Made by a program: the position numbers and the translations under genes
Assembly: GCA_947175575.1 (NCBI GenBank)
Contig: CAMWNG010000001.1
Span: 105,690 to 169,689, forward strand
Length of the DNA: 64,000 nt
Source of the DNA: an uncultured Bacteroidales bacterium
Lineage (GTDB): Bacteria > Bacteroidota > Bacteroidia > Bacteroidales > Muribaculaceae
Reading direction: 5' to 3'
The notes under the pieces: model-generated
What the model saw: only the letters and a program-made list of their open reading frames with translations
Told to the model about the DNA's origin: nothing
The model's database searches: none
Shown here: positions 17,695 to 27,286 of the stretch, in pieces
How the letters are laid out: each line of letters starts with the position of its first letter
Numbering within the stretch: the first letter of the stretch is position 1

Positions 17695-18866
17695 CGGAAA
17701 AGACTGTATTACCTCCCGGAACGGAGATCCCTACCCCCGCCTTCGTGGTCAATGAAGATGACTTGCGACGAAATCTTTCATTGATTGATCGTGTGAAGAA
17801 GGAAGCCGGAGTGAATATCATAATGGCTTTCAAAGCCAATGCCTTATGGCGTACATTCAATATAATCAAAGAATATTGTCAGGATTCCACTGCCAGTTCT
17901 CTGAATGAATTGCGTCTTGGACGGGAATTTCTCGGCGGTAACGTACATAGCTATTGTCCGGCATACACCGATGTCACAATAGACGAATATATGAACGGAA
18001 GCTCTCATATTACATTCAACTCGGTGAGCCAGTACCTCAAATTCGCCGATCGGATCCGACGGTACAACTCGGAATCCGGGCGGCATGTCTCGCCGGGACT
18101 GCGTGTAAATCCCAAATGTTCTGTAATAGAAACAGATATATACAATCCTGCTCTACCGGGCTCACGGTTCGGAGCTAATTCCGAAGAACTTTCAGAAGGA
18201 TTACCCGCGGGTCTTGAAGGTTTACATTTCCATGCACTGTGCGAGTCGTCGAGTTATGATCTCGAAAAGGTACTTGATGCATTTGAAAAGCAATTCGGTC
18301 ATCTTTTGCCGGACATAAAATGGGTGAATATGGGAGGCGGCCATCTCATGACTCGCGAGGGTTACGATGTAGACCACCTGATCCGTCTCCTTAAAGAGTT
18401 CCGGAACCGTTATCCATGGCTCGAAGTGATTCTCGAACCCGGAAGCGCCTTTACATGGCGCACAGGAAATCTCGAGACTTCAGTAGTGGATGTGATCACC
18501 AATGATGGTGTGTCTACGGCGATAATAGATGCCTCATTCGCCTGCCACATGCCGGATACACTGGAGATGCCGTATAAACCCGCAATATCCGAAAGTCTCG
18601 GTGAAAAACCCGTGGTCGGGAAACCGACATACCGCCTCGGTGGAAATTCATGTCTTAGCGGAGACTATAAAGGTGACTGGAGCTTTGAATCGCCTTTGAA
18701 GGAAGGTGATCGTCTCACTCTGGAGGATATGAACCATTACACTACCGTAAAGACCACGATGTTCAACGGTATCAGTCATCCGGACATCTGGTTACGCAGA
18801 TCTGACGGCTCCGCTGAACTCTTGAGACATTATACCTATGAAGATTACCGATCGAGAATGTCATGA
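17691..18866 (+). CDS. nspC: Carboxynorspermidine/carboxyspermidine decarboxylase
   Basis: PLP-dependent fold III decarboxylase, 391 residues, last step of the alternative spermidine pathway. PLP-binding Lys48 lies in MAFKANALW; other signatures are SSLNELRLGREF, LHFHALCESS, KWVNMGGGHLMTREGYD, VILEPGSAF and SCLSGDYKGDW (Cys and Asp of the active site). Starts overlap on both sides (ATGA with pcrA, ATGA with the glycosyltransferase). The partner dehydrogenase is not in the window, but aguA-aguB at 22187-24111 can supply putrescine. Confidence 0.94.
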   Translation: MTEKTVLPPGTEIPTPAFVVNEDDLRRNLSLIDRVKKEAGVNIIMAFKANALWRTFNIIKEYCQDSTASSLNELRLGREFLGGNVHSYCPAYTDVTIDEYMNGSSHITFNSVSQYLKFADRIRRYNSESGRHVSPGLRVNPKCSVIETDIYNPALPGSRFGANSEELSEGLPAGLEGLHFHALCESSSYDLEKVLDAFEKQFGHLLPDIKWVNMGGGHLMTREGYDVDHLIRLLKEFRNRYPWLEVILEPGSAFTWRTGNLETSVVDVITNDGVSTAIIDASFACHMPDTLEMPYKPAISESLGEKPVVGKPTYRLGGNSCLSGDYKGDWSFESPLKEGDRLTLEDMNHYTTVKTTMFNGISHPDIWLRRSDGSAELLRHYTYEDYRSRMS

Positions 18867-19870
18867 AGTCCCCTATGCTGTTTTCTGTTATTGTTCCGGT
18901 ATATAATCGTGTCGATGAAGTGCGAGAGCTTCTTGATAGTCTGGAGTGTCAGAGCGTCCGAAATTTCGAAGTCTTGATTGTGGAGGACGGTTCATCTGTT
19001 CCTTGTGAGGATGTTGTGCATCAGTCTGCCGAAAATGGTCTTGATGTACGGTATTTCTATAAAGAGAATGAAGGGCGGTCCATTGCACGCAATTTCGGCA
19101 TGGATCGTGCCCGTGGCGACTATTTCGTGTTCTTTGATTCTGATTGTGTGATACCGCCGGATTATTTCGAAAAACTTCAGAAGCTTGTGCGTAATAATCC
19201 GTCCGACTGCTTCGGAGGCCCTGATGCAGCCCATGACTCTTTCTCAGACACTCAGAAAGCCATAAATTACTCTATGACTTCGTTTCTCACGACCGGTGGA
19301 ATCCGTGGCGGAAGAGTAAATCTTGAAAAATTTGTTCCACGTACATTCAACATGGGTTTTTCACGGCATGTATATGATCGTGTTGGAGGATTCAGAGAAA
19401 TGTTCTCCGAGGACATCGATATGAGCACGCGGATAAAGAACGCGGGATTCTCGATTTCGCTTTACAGAAATCCGGTCTGGCATAAACGCCGCGTCGATTT
19501 CCGGAAATTCTTCCGTCAGGTATATGTATTCGGCAAATCCAGGGTGACTCTGAAATTACTATATCCCGGCTCGTTGAAGCTCGTACATCTTTTGCCGGCC
19601 GTTTTCGTCCTCGGAGTTCTGTTCATGATTCTTATGGCCATTTTTGTCAGTCCGTGGTGGTTGGCTCCGTTGGCTTTATATCTCATCGCAGTATTCGCAG
19701 GTGCCCTGATTTCGGTACGCAATATTAAAATTGCTGCTATGAGTGTTCCGGCCGCTGTCATACAACTCGGTGGATATGGTCTCGGTTTCCTTAAAGACTA
19801 TACTCTGAAAATAATTTTAGGCCGAGGCCGCGATGAAGCGGAAGAAATAGCATTACGGAAAGGACGGTAA
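18863..19870 (+). CDS. Family 2 glycosyltransferase with C-terminal membrane segments
   Basis: 335 residues. The GT-A domain (about 1-230) shows FSVIVPVYNR, LIVEDGSS, FFDSDCVIPPDYF with the metal-binding DxD, and FSEDIDMSTRIKNAGF. Two hydrophobic segments follow (about 245-285), so the protein is probably anchored to the inner membrane. Transfers a sugar to a glycan or lipid acceptor that cannot be named. It overlaps nspC by 4 bases and is 1 base from radC. Confidence 0.88.
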   Translation: MKSPMLFSVIVPVYNRVDEVRELLDSLECQSVRNFEVLIVEDGSSVPCEDVVHQSAENGLDVRYFYKENEGRSIARNFGMDRARGDYFVFFDSDCVIPPDYFEKLQKLVRNNPSDCFGGPDAAHDSFSDTQKAINYSMTSFLTTGGIRGGRVNLEKFVPRTFNMGFSRHVYDRVGGFREMFSEDIDMSTRIKNAGFSISLYRNPVWHKRRVDFRKFFRQVYVFGKSRVTLKLLYPGSLKLVHLLPAVFVLGVLFMILMAIFVSPWWLAPLALYLIAVFAGALISVRNIKIAAMSVPAAVIQLGGYGLGFLKDYTLKIILGRGRDEAEEIALRKGR

Positions 19871-19871
19871 C

Positions 19872-20588
19872 ATGGAAAAATACATTCCACTGATTAAAGA
19901 TCTTGCAGCCGATGACCGTCCGCGCGAAAGAGCGATGAAACACGGTGTCAAGAGCCTCTCGGATGCCGAACTTCTCGCCATACTTTTCGGAACCGGTCTC
20001 AAAGGAAAAAGCGTTATCGAATTGAGCAAAGAAATTCTTGACGACAACGAAGGACACCTTTCTCGTCTGTCGAGGATTACAATCCAGGATTTCATGAAAC
20101 GCTATAAAGGCATAGGTGCTGCTAAAGCAATCTCTGTGCTTTCGGCTCTCGAACTCGGAAATCGTGCGGCTGCCGACGCCGTATTATCGGAAAATGATAA
20201 AATATCCGATTCTACACGGGCCGCTGCAATCATGCGGACACAACTCGGCGGACTTCCACACGAAGAATTCTGGATAATGATGCTCAACAGGGCGAATCAT
20301 ATCATAAAGAAAATATGTGTGGCACGTGGGGGCATATCGGCAACAGTTGTAGACGTAAAAATAATATTGAAAGCCGCTATCGAGAATTATACGTCTTCAA
20401 TGATTCTTTTTCACAATCATCCGTCCGGTAATCTGACGCCCTCGCCTCAGGACGACAATCTGACGCGCAAGATCTGTAAGGGCGCGTCGGCGGTGGATAT
20501 CCGCGTGCTTGACCATATAATTATAACCGATGCCTCACATTATTCATATCAAGACAACGGCCGTATGCCCGTAATAGAGGCTTATTGA
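19872..20588 (+). CDS. radC: RadC/JAMM family protein
   Basis: 238 residues. The N-terminal helix-hairpin-helix-like part (DAELLAILFGTGLKGKSV, YKGIGAAKAI) is followed by the RadC MPN/JAMM domain with the metal-binding set H181, H183 and D194 in HNHPSGNLTPSPQD. Although named a DNA repair protein, the RadC family has no settled biochemical role. Last gene of the DUF4250-pcrA operon. Confidence 0.95.
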   Translation: MEKYIPLIKDLAADDRPRERAMKHGVKSLSDAELLAILFGTGLKGKSVIELSKEILDDNEGHLSRLSRITIQDFMKRYKGIGAAKAISVLSALELGNRAAADAVLSENDKISDSTRAAAIMRTQLGGLPHEEFWIMMLNRANHIIKKICVARGGISATVVDVKIILKAAIENYTSSMILFHNHPSGNLTPSPQDDNLTRKICKGASAVDIRVLDHIIITDASHYSYQDNGRMPVIEAY

Positions 20589-20664
20589 GTGTCATTAACC
20601 GTAATAAGCGTTAACATAACGAAAAAAACAAGGTCAGCTGCAACATTTTCTGCTAAAAATGTAT

Positions 20665-20672
20665 TATCTTTG
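20665..20672 (+). promoter_or_regulatory. -7 element of the trigger factor gene
   Basis: TATCTTTG matches TAnnTTTG and lies 79 bases before the tig start, giving a leader of about 70 bases. No clear TTTG -33 is seen. Confidence 0.6.
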
Positions 20673-20751
20673 CAGACAGTTTGCGCACGCGAGTGCGGAT
20701 ATCCAATAACAGCATATATAACAACATCATAAAGACATCTTAAATACCCAA

Positions 20752-22119
20752 ATGGAAATTAAGTTTGAAAAAAACGGTGAAACCAGTGGCGTGATCACAG
20801 TCAACGTCACAGAAGCCGATTACGAGGCTAAAGTAACCGAAAAGCTCAAGGAAATCGGCAAGAAACATACGATTCCCGGCTTCCGCAAAGGTCATATCAG
20901 CGTTCCTGAACTTCGCAAGCGTTTCGGCCGTGAAGTAAAGAGCGAATCCATCAACGACGTGGTAATCTCTGCCGTATTCGATTATATCAAAGACAACGAT
21001 ATCCAGATTCTCGGACAGCCCATGCCTGCCGAGGCTACCGAAATAGACCTCAAGCAGAAAGACTACGAGTTCAAATATGATGTAGCGCTCTGGCCCGAAC
21101 TCAATCTCAAGCTTGACAAGGACGTCACCCTGCCTTTCTATAAGATAGAAGTAACAGATGAAATGGTGGAGGAACAGGACAAGAATCTCTGCGAGCGTTT
21201 CGGCACACAGGAACCCGGTGACGAGGTAGACTCCAAAGCTGTAGTAAAAGGTGCTATCATGCAGCTTGACGCTGATGGTAATGTGGCTACCGGAGAAGAT
21301 TCGATCATGGTTGAGAACGGCATCGTCGCACCTTTCCTCTTCAAGGACAAAGAACAGGAAAATCTTTTCATCGGCAAACATGTCAATGACAAGGTGGTGT
21401 TCAATCCCATGAAAGCTTCCGGCGACCAGATTGCTGAAGTGGCTTCGATGCTAAATGTTGACAAAGAAAAGGCCGCTCAGGCCACCGGCGACTTCCAGTT
21501 CGTGATTTCTGAAATCATCGTCATTAAACCCGCATCACACGATCAGGATTTTTATGACAATGTATTCGGAAAAGATAATGTGCACAACGAAGAAGAATAC
21601 AAGACTGCGCTTCGCAACATGATAGCTAACTCGCTCATGCCAAACAGCTTCCAGCTCTTCAACCGTGATGCGCATGACTATCTGATGAAAACATATGGCG
21701 ACATGAAGATCGATAACGATCTTCTCAAGAAATTCATCCTCATGTCTGACCGCAATCTCACCGCCGAACAGCTTGATGCTGACTACGACAAGATGCTTCC
21801 TTCTATCAAATGGGACATCATCTCCGGAGAAGTGGCTAAGAAACTCGATGTCAAGGTGACCGAAGAGGATCTTCTGGCACGCGCCAAATTTATTGCCGGT
21901 CAGCAGCTGCAGCAGTACGGCATGATGAATATGGATGAAGAGACCATTACCGATTTCGGCAAACGTATTCTCAGCGACAAGAACTATCGTAAGCAGATCG
22001 CCGATGAAGTAGAGGATCTCAAGATGTTCGACGCTGTTCGCAACAGTGTGAATATCGACGAGAAAACTGTAACTCTTGATGAATTCCGCAAACTCGCTAA
22101 TCCCGAAGCAGCAGAATAA
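20752..22119 (+). CDS. tig: Trigger factor (ribosome-associated chaperone)
   Basis: 455 residues. The N-terminal ribosome-binding domain contains the PGFRKG signature (residues about 42-47) followed by LRKRFGREVKSE. The middle part, where a PPIase domain lies in proteobacterial trigger factor, is divergent here, as is common in Bacteroidetes. The C-terminal half is a helical chaperone domain (NSFQLFNRDAHDYLMK, WDIISGEVAKKLDVKVTEEDL). It is a single-gene unit ended by an unusually long inverted repeat. Confidence 0.95.
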   Translation: MEIKFEKNGETSGVITVNVTEADYEAKVTEKLKEIGKKHTIPGFRKGHISVPELRKRFGREVKSESINDVVISAVFDYIKDNDIQILGQPMPAEATEIDLKQKDYEFKYDVALWPELNLKLDKDVTLPFYKIEVTDEMVEEQDKNLCERFGTQEPGDEVDSKAVVKGAIMQLDADGNVATGEDSIMVENGIVAPFLFKDKEQENLFIGKHVNDKVVFNPMKASGDQIAEVASMLNVDKEKAAQATGDFQFVISEIIVIKPASHDQDFYDNVFGKDNVHNEEEYKTALRNMIANSLMPNSFQLFNRDAHDYLMKTYGDMKIDNDLLKKFILMSDRNLTAEQLDADYDKMLPSIKWDIISGEVAKKLDVKVTEEDLLARAKFIAGQQLQQYGMMNMDEETITDFGKRILSDKNYRKQIADEVEDLKMFDAVRNSVNIDEKTVTLDEFRKLANPEAAE

Positions 22120-22130
22120 CACCGATTAAA

Positions 22131-22185
22131 TAACATAAGAAAAACCTCCGCTTGATCAAATCAGGCGGAGGTTTTTCTTATGTTA
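22131..22185. terminator. Long bidirectional terminator between tig and aguB
   Basis: A near-perfect 26-bp inverted repeat (22131-22156 with 22160-22185, one mismatch) around a 3-base loop; each arm ends in an A/T run. It fills almost the whole gap between two convergent stop codons. Confidence 0.92.
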
Positions 22186-22186
22186 T

Positions 22187-23062
22187 TCAGTCTCTGAACC
22201 TTTTTAGAATGTCGCCGTATGCTTCTATCCGTCTGTCACGCAGGAACGGCCACCACCGGCGCACCTGCTCGGAACGTCTGAGATCTACCTCCACTATTTT
22301 GCATACCTCTTCATCGGCCGGGGCACGATATATCAATTCGCCCTGCGGACCCGAAACGAAGCTGTTTCCCCAGAAGGTTATCCCTCCGGTCGAACCGGAC
22401 GGGTCGGCTTCATACCCTGTTCTGTTCACAGTTATTACCGGCAGACCGTTAGCCACGGCATGCCCCCGCTGCACTGTTATCCATGCTTCAAGCTGACGGG
22501 CTTTCTCGTCCGCGGAATCAGAACTTTCCCAACCGATTGCTGTAGGATAGATAAGCATCTCAGCTCCGGCGAGAGCCATAAGACGTGCCGCTTCCGGATA
22601 CCATTGGTCCCAACATACAAGCACACCGAGACGGCCTACAGAAGTGCTTATCGGTTCAAATCCGAGATCGCCGGGAGTAAAATAGAATTTTTCATAATAA
22701 GCCGGATCATCCGGTATATGCATCTTGCGATATTTGCCTGCGATTGAGCCGTCTTTTTCGAAAACAATGGAAGTGTTATGATAGAGTCCCGGGGCTCTGC
22801 GCTCAAACAGACTTGTCACCAGAACGATTTGATTGGTCCGGGCCAATGCAGCATAGCGTTCTGTCCTTTCTGACGGAAAATCAACTGCAAGATCAAACTG
22901 ATCCACTGATTCCGTCTGACAGAAATACAATCCGTCATGGAGTTCTTGGAGCACTATCAATTCCGCCCCTTCTGCTGCAAGAGCGGCCGTTTTCTCACAG
23001 AGCCGATTGATATTATACTCAATATCCTCGGTGTTATGCTGTTGTATTATACCTACTTTCAT
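22187..23062 (-). CDS. aguB: N-carbamoylputrescine amidase
   Basis: 291-residue nitrilase-superfamily hydrolase that releases putrescine, CO2 and ammonia from N-carbamoylputrescine. The Glu-Lys-Cys triad is visible as E40 (VLQELHDG), K113 (YRKMHIPDDP) and C150 (VLVCWDQWYPEAAR). Its ATG overlaps the aguA stop by 4 bases, which makes the assignment to agmatine breakdown strong. Last gene of the eight-gene minus-strand operon. Confidence 0.95.
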   Translation of the reverse strand: MKVGIIQQHNTEDIEYNINRLCEKTAALAAEGAELIVLQELHDGLYFCQTESVDQFDLAVDFPSERTERYAALARTNQIVLVTSLFERRAPGLYHNTSIVFEKDGSIAGKYRKMHIPDDPAYYEKFYFTPGDLGFEPISTSVGRLGVLVCWDQWYPEAARLMALAGAEMLIYPTAIGWESSDSADEKARQLEAWITVQRGHAVANGLPVITVNRTGYEADPSGSTGGITFWGNSFVSGPQGELIYRAPADEEVCKIVEVDLRRSEQVRRWWPFLRDRRIEAYGDILKRFRD

Positions 23063-24111
23063 AAGTTTAAAACCGAATCAGGAATTTGCATTGTTGCACA
23101 ATGAAGCGACCCATGCTGACGTATTAGAGCTCGACAGTCAACTTTCTCGATAATATGCTCGGGGAAAGCCACCCGCAAACACAGCTCAGCCACTCTGTCA
23201 TTGTCCGGCTGACCATAAGTCGGCAAAATGACCGCGTCATTGATAATAAGGAAATTGGCATAAGTTGCCGGCAGACGATGTCCGTCCTCCGGATCATAGA
23301 TAGGAGAGGGCATCGGTATACCGATAAGATTATATGGCAAACCGGCAGCCGATTGCATTCGGGAAAGGGATTCCCCTACTCCGCCAAGCGCGTTATCTTG
23401 AGGATCAGATTCATTGTTGCCCTTGGTGCAATACAGGATGGTGTCGTGAGGTGCCAGCCGAGCTATAGTGTCTATATGACCGTCCGTATCATCTCCGAGT
23501 ATCTCACCTTTATCAAGCCATAGGATTTTGCGCGCACCTAAAGTATCACACAATTTGGCTTCGATATCTTCTTTTGTCATTGAGGCATTTCGAGTAGGAG
23601 TCAACAGGCAACTCGCGGTTGTAAGAATTGTGCCTTGACCGTCGCTTTCGATTGACCCTCCTTCAAGTATAAAAGAATTCTGATCGTCACATCCGCATCG
23701 TATCATACCTGCGTCTTTCAGATGTCTGTTAACGGCATTATCGAGATCGGAACGGAATTTTCCGCCCCAACCGTTGAAGCCGAAATCGCACGCTACCGAT
23801 TTGCCGGATGAATCTTCCACGGTAATAGGACCGAAATCACGAATCCAGGTATCGTTGGTCGGAACATCAAAATAGAAAATCCCTTTGCCTTCGATACCGG
23901 AAAGCCTGGCTTTGACTGGCGCGGTATCAGGTGCCACGATCAGTATACGCGCATGAGGAGCGATAGCTTTGACCATTTCATAATAACAGTCTTGTGCCTG
24001 TTCGAGCATATAATTCCAGTCCGTGCCTGCATGCGGCCACGAAAGCAGCACGGCACGGCCATTTTCCCATTCCGCAGGCAGTCGGCGAGCGGCATCATTC
24101 TTCATCGTCAT
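23059..24111 (-). CDS. aguA: Agmatine deiminase
   Basis: 350-residue guanidino-modifying enzyme that hydrolyses agmatine to N-carbamoylputrescine and ammonia. Signatures: RLPAEWENGRAVLLSWPH, NDTWIRDFGPI, CDFGFNGWGGKF, LEGGSIESDGQGTILTT, GEILGDDTDGHIDTIAR, and the catalytic Cys338 in HCATMQIPDS. The start at 24111 overlaps the small upstream gene by 17 bases; a second ATG at 24105 is possible. It is directly coupled to aguB. Confidence 0.95.
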   Translation of the reverse strand: MTMKNDAARRLPAEWENGRAVLLSWPHAGTDWNYMLEQAQDCYYEMVKAIAPHARILIVAPDTAPVKARLSGIEGKGIFYFDVPTNDTWIRDFGPITVEDSSGKSVACDFGFNGWGGKFRSDLDNAVNRHLKDAGMIRCGCDDQNSFILEGGSIESDGQGTILTTASCLLTPTRNASMTKEDIEAKLCDTLGARKILWLDKGEILGDDTDGHIDTIARLAPHDTILYCTKGNNESDPQDNALGGVGESLSRMQSAAGLPYNLIGIPMPSPIYDPEDGHRLPATYANFLIINDAVILPTYGQPDNDRVAELCLRVAFPEHIIEKVDCRALIRQHGSLHCATMQIPDSVLNL

Positions 24112-24337
24112 AGTCTGTTAATGTATCCCAAATTTCATTTTGACCGTCAAGATATTCCTGACAATAATCACGAAATCCGTTCCTTTCTGTATAACCCATC
24201 TCATGACACCAGTCACGATAGGCCTTGCGCAGATCAGGGTCCTCGCCTATCATGCGTTTGAATTCCGATTCGGCATCGTCGAGCATTGGCGACTGATTGA
24301 GAACATGTTCAAAAAGATCAGTAATAGGTCCTTCCAT
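24095..24337 (-). CDS. Conserved small acidic hypothetical protein
   Basis: 80 residues, starting MEGPITDLFEHVLNQSP and ending in an acidic tail (TDYDDEE). It is predicted helical and contains two Cys (DWCHEMGY, DYCQEYLDG). I do not recognise a family with a known role. It lies in the minus-strand operon, 11 bases after the T9SS-type gene and overlapping aguA, which argues that it is really translated. Confidence 0.7.
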   Translation of the reverse strand: MEGPITDLFEHVLNQSPMLDDAESEFKRMIGEDPDLRKAYRDWCHEMGYTERNGFRDYCQEYLDGQNEIWDTLTDYDDEE

Positions 24338-24348
24338 AATATTAAGGT

Positions 24349-25653
24349 TTATTCGATTGGAGCAGTCGTAGCCTCCCGGCGGGAGTTTATGACATTGATA
24401 TCCCCCGACAACTTATAATCCTTGCCGTCGGCTCCACGGGCCTTGATAACATAAAAATATACACCGGAACCGACAGTCTTACCTCCGACCTTACCGTCCC
24501 ATCCTTGCGACGGATCTGTCAGATGTGCGAGTGTCTTACCCCAGCGATTGAAAATATGACAGTCGAATTCGACAATTGACCTATAGCTCACCTTCCACTC
24601 GTCGTTTACACCTTCCGAGCTACCCGGTGTAAAGATATTCGGACAGTCGAGGCGTGATTCACCTATAGACACCGTGTACACTTCGCTCTGCTGTTCACAT
24701 GAACCTTCGGCATTGTCTGCCGTAAATCTGATATAAGTCGAGCCGGCTTCTGTAAATGTATATGTGAATTCGGTATCGTTGAAAGTAAGATATGTGTCAA
24801 TGAAGTCTGGAGTTGAAGCCACTTCCCAACGGCGAAAAATCGCTGCATCAGTAACAGCGGCACGGAAAGTTATCTCGCAAGGAGCAGACCCTCCGAGAGA
24901 TTCAGTCTCCGACTTCTGTTCGTTATCCACTTCTCTCGATTCCTGGCGTGCTTCGGTCTCACATGCCACAGCATAGGCTTTGACAGTTCCGGTGGACACT
25001 TCCCGAGCCAGATTCCACTCTGATGCAAACCTATCAGGATGTATTGTGAACTCGGTGTCGCATAAAGGAGAAGGCACGTACACCGCATCCGAAGCACTGG
25101 AAAAAGTCGTGCTCCCATCTGTCTGCTCATAACTGAATGATTCGCTTTCAAAGACCAGCGTATGAAAACTTATATTTATTTGGCGGTCAACGGTCAGATG
25201 CCTGCCGTTCACACTGTAATAAGGCATTTCAGGAGCGGTTCCCTGCAAAGACAGGCGCACGCGGTCGCAATCCGCTCCATCGGCCGCTGCTTCGGAAATC
25301 GTGTAAGGATACGCCTCGTAATTTATGACCCAGAAGCAATGTTGACGTCCATTTTCAGTTATGATGTATCCCATTCCTTTATCAGGTACGGGAACTGTAT
25401 ATGAATTACCGTCAGACGCATATGGTATTTCCTGTGCATAACCCCCTCCGAGGTTTGAATACATCGACCATTCAGGAGCCGAACCTGAACCTGTGTAGCA
25501 AATATGAGCGTCTGACGCATCGCGCACGACATACACAGCCTCAAGTCCAGAAGACGGGTCCGGGGTGAGGGTCTTATAGGGCGACCCTACTATAGTTATC
25601 GACGCCTGAGCCGTAAAAGCCATGGCGCTCATTAAAAGCGATAGATATTTCAT
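24349..25653 (-). CDS. Secreted protein with gliding-motility-associated (T9SS type B) C-terminal domain
   Basis: 434 residues. Signal peptide [17 protein letters not shown], several beta-rich segments of immunoglobulin/PKD-like type, and a C-terminal CHU_C-type domain: [55 protein letters not shown]. In Bacteroidetes this C-terminus directs export by the type IX secretion system. Its ligand is not known. The ATG at 25653 overlaps the ruvC stop (ATGA), so the longer frame to 25695 is not needed. Confidence 0.85.
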   Translation of the reverse strand: MKYLSLLMSAMAFTAQASITIVGSPYKTLTPDPSSGLEAVYVVRDASDAHICYTGSGSAPEWSMYSNLGGGYAQEIPYASDGNSYTVPVPDKGMGYIITENGRQHCFWVINYEAYPYTISEAAADGADCDRVRLSLQGTAPEMPYYSVNGRHLTVDRQINISFHTLVFESESFSYEQTDGSTTFSSASDAVYVPSPLCDTEFTIHPDRFASEWNLAREVSTGTVKAYAVACETEARQESREVDNEQKSETESLGGSAPCEITFRAAVTDAAIFRRWEVASTPDFIDTYLTFNDTEFTYTFTEAGSTYIRFTADNAEGSCEQQSEVYTVSIGESRLDCPNIFTPGSSEGVNDEWKVSYRSIVEFDCHIFNRWGKTLAHLTDPSQGWDGKVGGKTVGSGVYFYVIKARGADGKDYKLSGDINVINSRREATTAPIE

Positions 25654-26231
25654 TGTCTTACTTTTCCGGGATTTTTGGCTATATAATCTTTCCAAGATGT
25701 GGTTTTTGCTACAGCCGGTTTAGAACTTTCATAGTAATGACATACGGCCGCGGCGAGGGCATCCGTGGCATCGAGTTCCGGCAGGAGGTATTCCTGCGGA
25801 ATCGACAGCATTCGTCGCAGCATTTCCTTGACCTGCTCCTTGGAAGCGGCGCCATTGCCAGTTATCGACTGTTTGATTTTACGAGGCTCATACTCGGCTA
25901 TGGGTATATCCCGGGTGAGGGCCGCTGCCATGGCAACACCCTGGGCACGTCCGAGCTTTAGCATTGACTGTACATTTTTTCCGAAGAAAGGCGCCTCAAT
26001 GGCAAGTTCGTCCGGAAGATACTGACGACAGAGGTCGGTCACACGCTCATGAATACGTCTAAGACGCAAATAGTGGCTGTCAAATTTGCTTAGCCTGATC
26101 ACTCCCATAGTGACGACAGTAATTTTTTTGCCGTTTGCTCCCAAGACTCCATACCCCATGACATTCGTACCGGGGTCGATGCCCAGAATCACGCGTTCGA
26201 AATCTCGTACGGCTTCACACACTTCACTCAT
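25650..26231 (-). CDS. ruvC: Holliday junction resolvase RuvC
   Basis: About 193 residues. The RNase-H-like active site shows [14 protein letters not shown] (first Asp), [11 protein letters not shown] (Glu) and the C-terminal [16 protein letters not shown] (Asp pair). [17 protein letters not shown] is the usual DNA-contact region. It resolves Holliday junctions with RuvAB. I choose ATG at 26231 (TTG at 26240 is possible); it overlaps the upstream DUF4286 gene by 8 bases. Confidence 0.96.
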   Translation of the reverse strand: MSEVCEAVRDFERVILGIDPGTNVMGYGVLGANGKKITVVTMGVIRLSKFDSHYLRLRRIHERVTDLCRQYLPDELAIEAPFFGKNVQSMLKLGRAQGVAMAAALTRDIPIAEYEPRKIKQSITGNGAASKEQVKEMLRRMLSIPQEYLLPELDATDALAAAVCHYYESSKPAVAKTTSWKDYIAKNPGKVRQ

Positions 26232-26529
26232 GACTGGCAAGCGTAGTAGTAAAATAAACTACACGACCGCCCCAGCGACGCATCAGATGATCAAAAAGCC
26301 TTGCACCATGGTCTGCGTACCATCTGTTTATATCTTCAGCATCTTCGGCTCTGAGATGAAGGGCGAACGTATTACTGTCAGGGTCACCGCTCTGAACACG
26401 GAAAAGTTCCGGCTGCGTGAAATACTCACCGTCAGCAGTCGATACCGTGACGAATTCGTTTCTGAGCCATTCGAGAAATTCCTCCTCGACTCCCGGATCC
26501 ACACCGAAAGTTGTGTTATATATATACAT
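26224..26529 (-). CDS. DUF4286 family protein
   Basis: 101 residues starting [26 protein letters not shown]; matches the DUF4286 pattern, a small ferredoxin-like-fold domain found next to ruvC in many Bacteroidetes. Function not known. Overlaps ruvC by 8 bases and lies 10 bases after the glycosyltransferase stop. Confidence 0.85.
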   Translation of the reverse strand: MYIYNTTFGVDPGVEEEFLEWLRNEFVTVSTADGEYFTQPELFRVQSGDPDSNTFALHLRAEDAEDINRWYADHGARLFDHLMRRWGGRVVYFTTTLASHE

Positions 26530-26539
26530 TGTCTCGTTA

Positions 26540-27286
26540 TTATTTCTTGTTTTTCAAAAATCGCAGCGCAAATCCCAAATGTCGTAATGTCGTAGGAATT
26601 GTGCCGTAATATTTACACATAATCTTATACCGTTCAATCAGAGACTTGCGACGATTTGCCGTGGTGAGTCCTTCACTCAGATAGTCTATCAGAACCTCGC
26701 CTGTATCAACATTAGATTCAGACGCGGCCAGACATCTCAGACACCACTCGTAATCAGCCGAGAAACGCCAATGAGTGTTATATTCCGGAGTGATGTCGCG
26801 TCGTGCTACGAAAGCCTGATGACACACCAGCATACCTTTTGCAAAATCTTCAAACCGAAGGCAAGCCGGAGCAGACAGGTGGCGTGGTCCGATAAAACGT
26901 CCTTCATCATCGACAAGGACTGTCTGACCATAAACCACACCCGGCCTGCCGTACTCACGAATCGTGCGGGCTATCGCCGAAAGTGTGTCATGCGAATGGA
27001 ATTTGTCTCCGGCATTCAGAAAGATCAGATAATCGCCTTTCGCCGCTTTCAGACCTTTGTTCATCGCGTCGTAGAGACCTTCGTCAGGCTCCGATATCAC
27101 ACGGCGATGATCGCTTCCGGCTGCCGCATCTACAATCTGAAGAGTGGCATCGCAGGAAGCTCCGTCGACAACTATATGTTCATAGTCGCGGAAATCCTGA
27201 CGCGCGATGCTTTCCAGCGTCCGCCCTACGGTTGCACCGGCATTGTAGGTGATCGTTACAATTGAAAACAACGGCGATTCATTCAT
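26540..27286 (-). CDS. Family 2 glycosyltransferase (WcaA-like)
   Basis: 248 residues from ATG 27286. GT-A signatures: FSIVTITYNAGATVGRTLES, HIVVDGASCDAT, EPDEGLYDAMNKGLKAAKGD, FLNAGDKF and the HQAFVARR/WRFSADYEWCLR segment typical of GT2 enzymes near colanic-acid-type WcaE/WcaA proteins. There is no membrane segment, so it is cytosolic or peripheral. Its start overlaps the stop of the 1371-residue protein gene (27283-27286). The acceptor glycan is unknown. Confidence 0.9.
   Translation of the reverse strand: MNESPLFSIVTITYNAGATVGRTLESIARQDFRDYEHIVVDGASCDATLQIVDAAAGSDHRRVISEPDEGLYDAMNKGLKAAKGDYLIFLNAGDKFHSHDTLSAIARTIREYGRPGVVYGQTVLVDDEGRFIGPRHLSAPACLRFEDFAKGMLVCHQAFVARRDITPEYNTHWRFSADYEWCLRCLAASESNVDTGEVLIDYLSEGLTTANRRKSLIERYKIMCKYYGTIPTTLRHLGFALRFLKNKK

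Noticed and set aside
22131..22185. Possible transposon end or attC-type site
   Set aside because: The inverted repeat is single, lies exactly between two convergent stops and has terminator-like A/T ends; no transposase or integrase is nearby.
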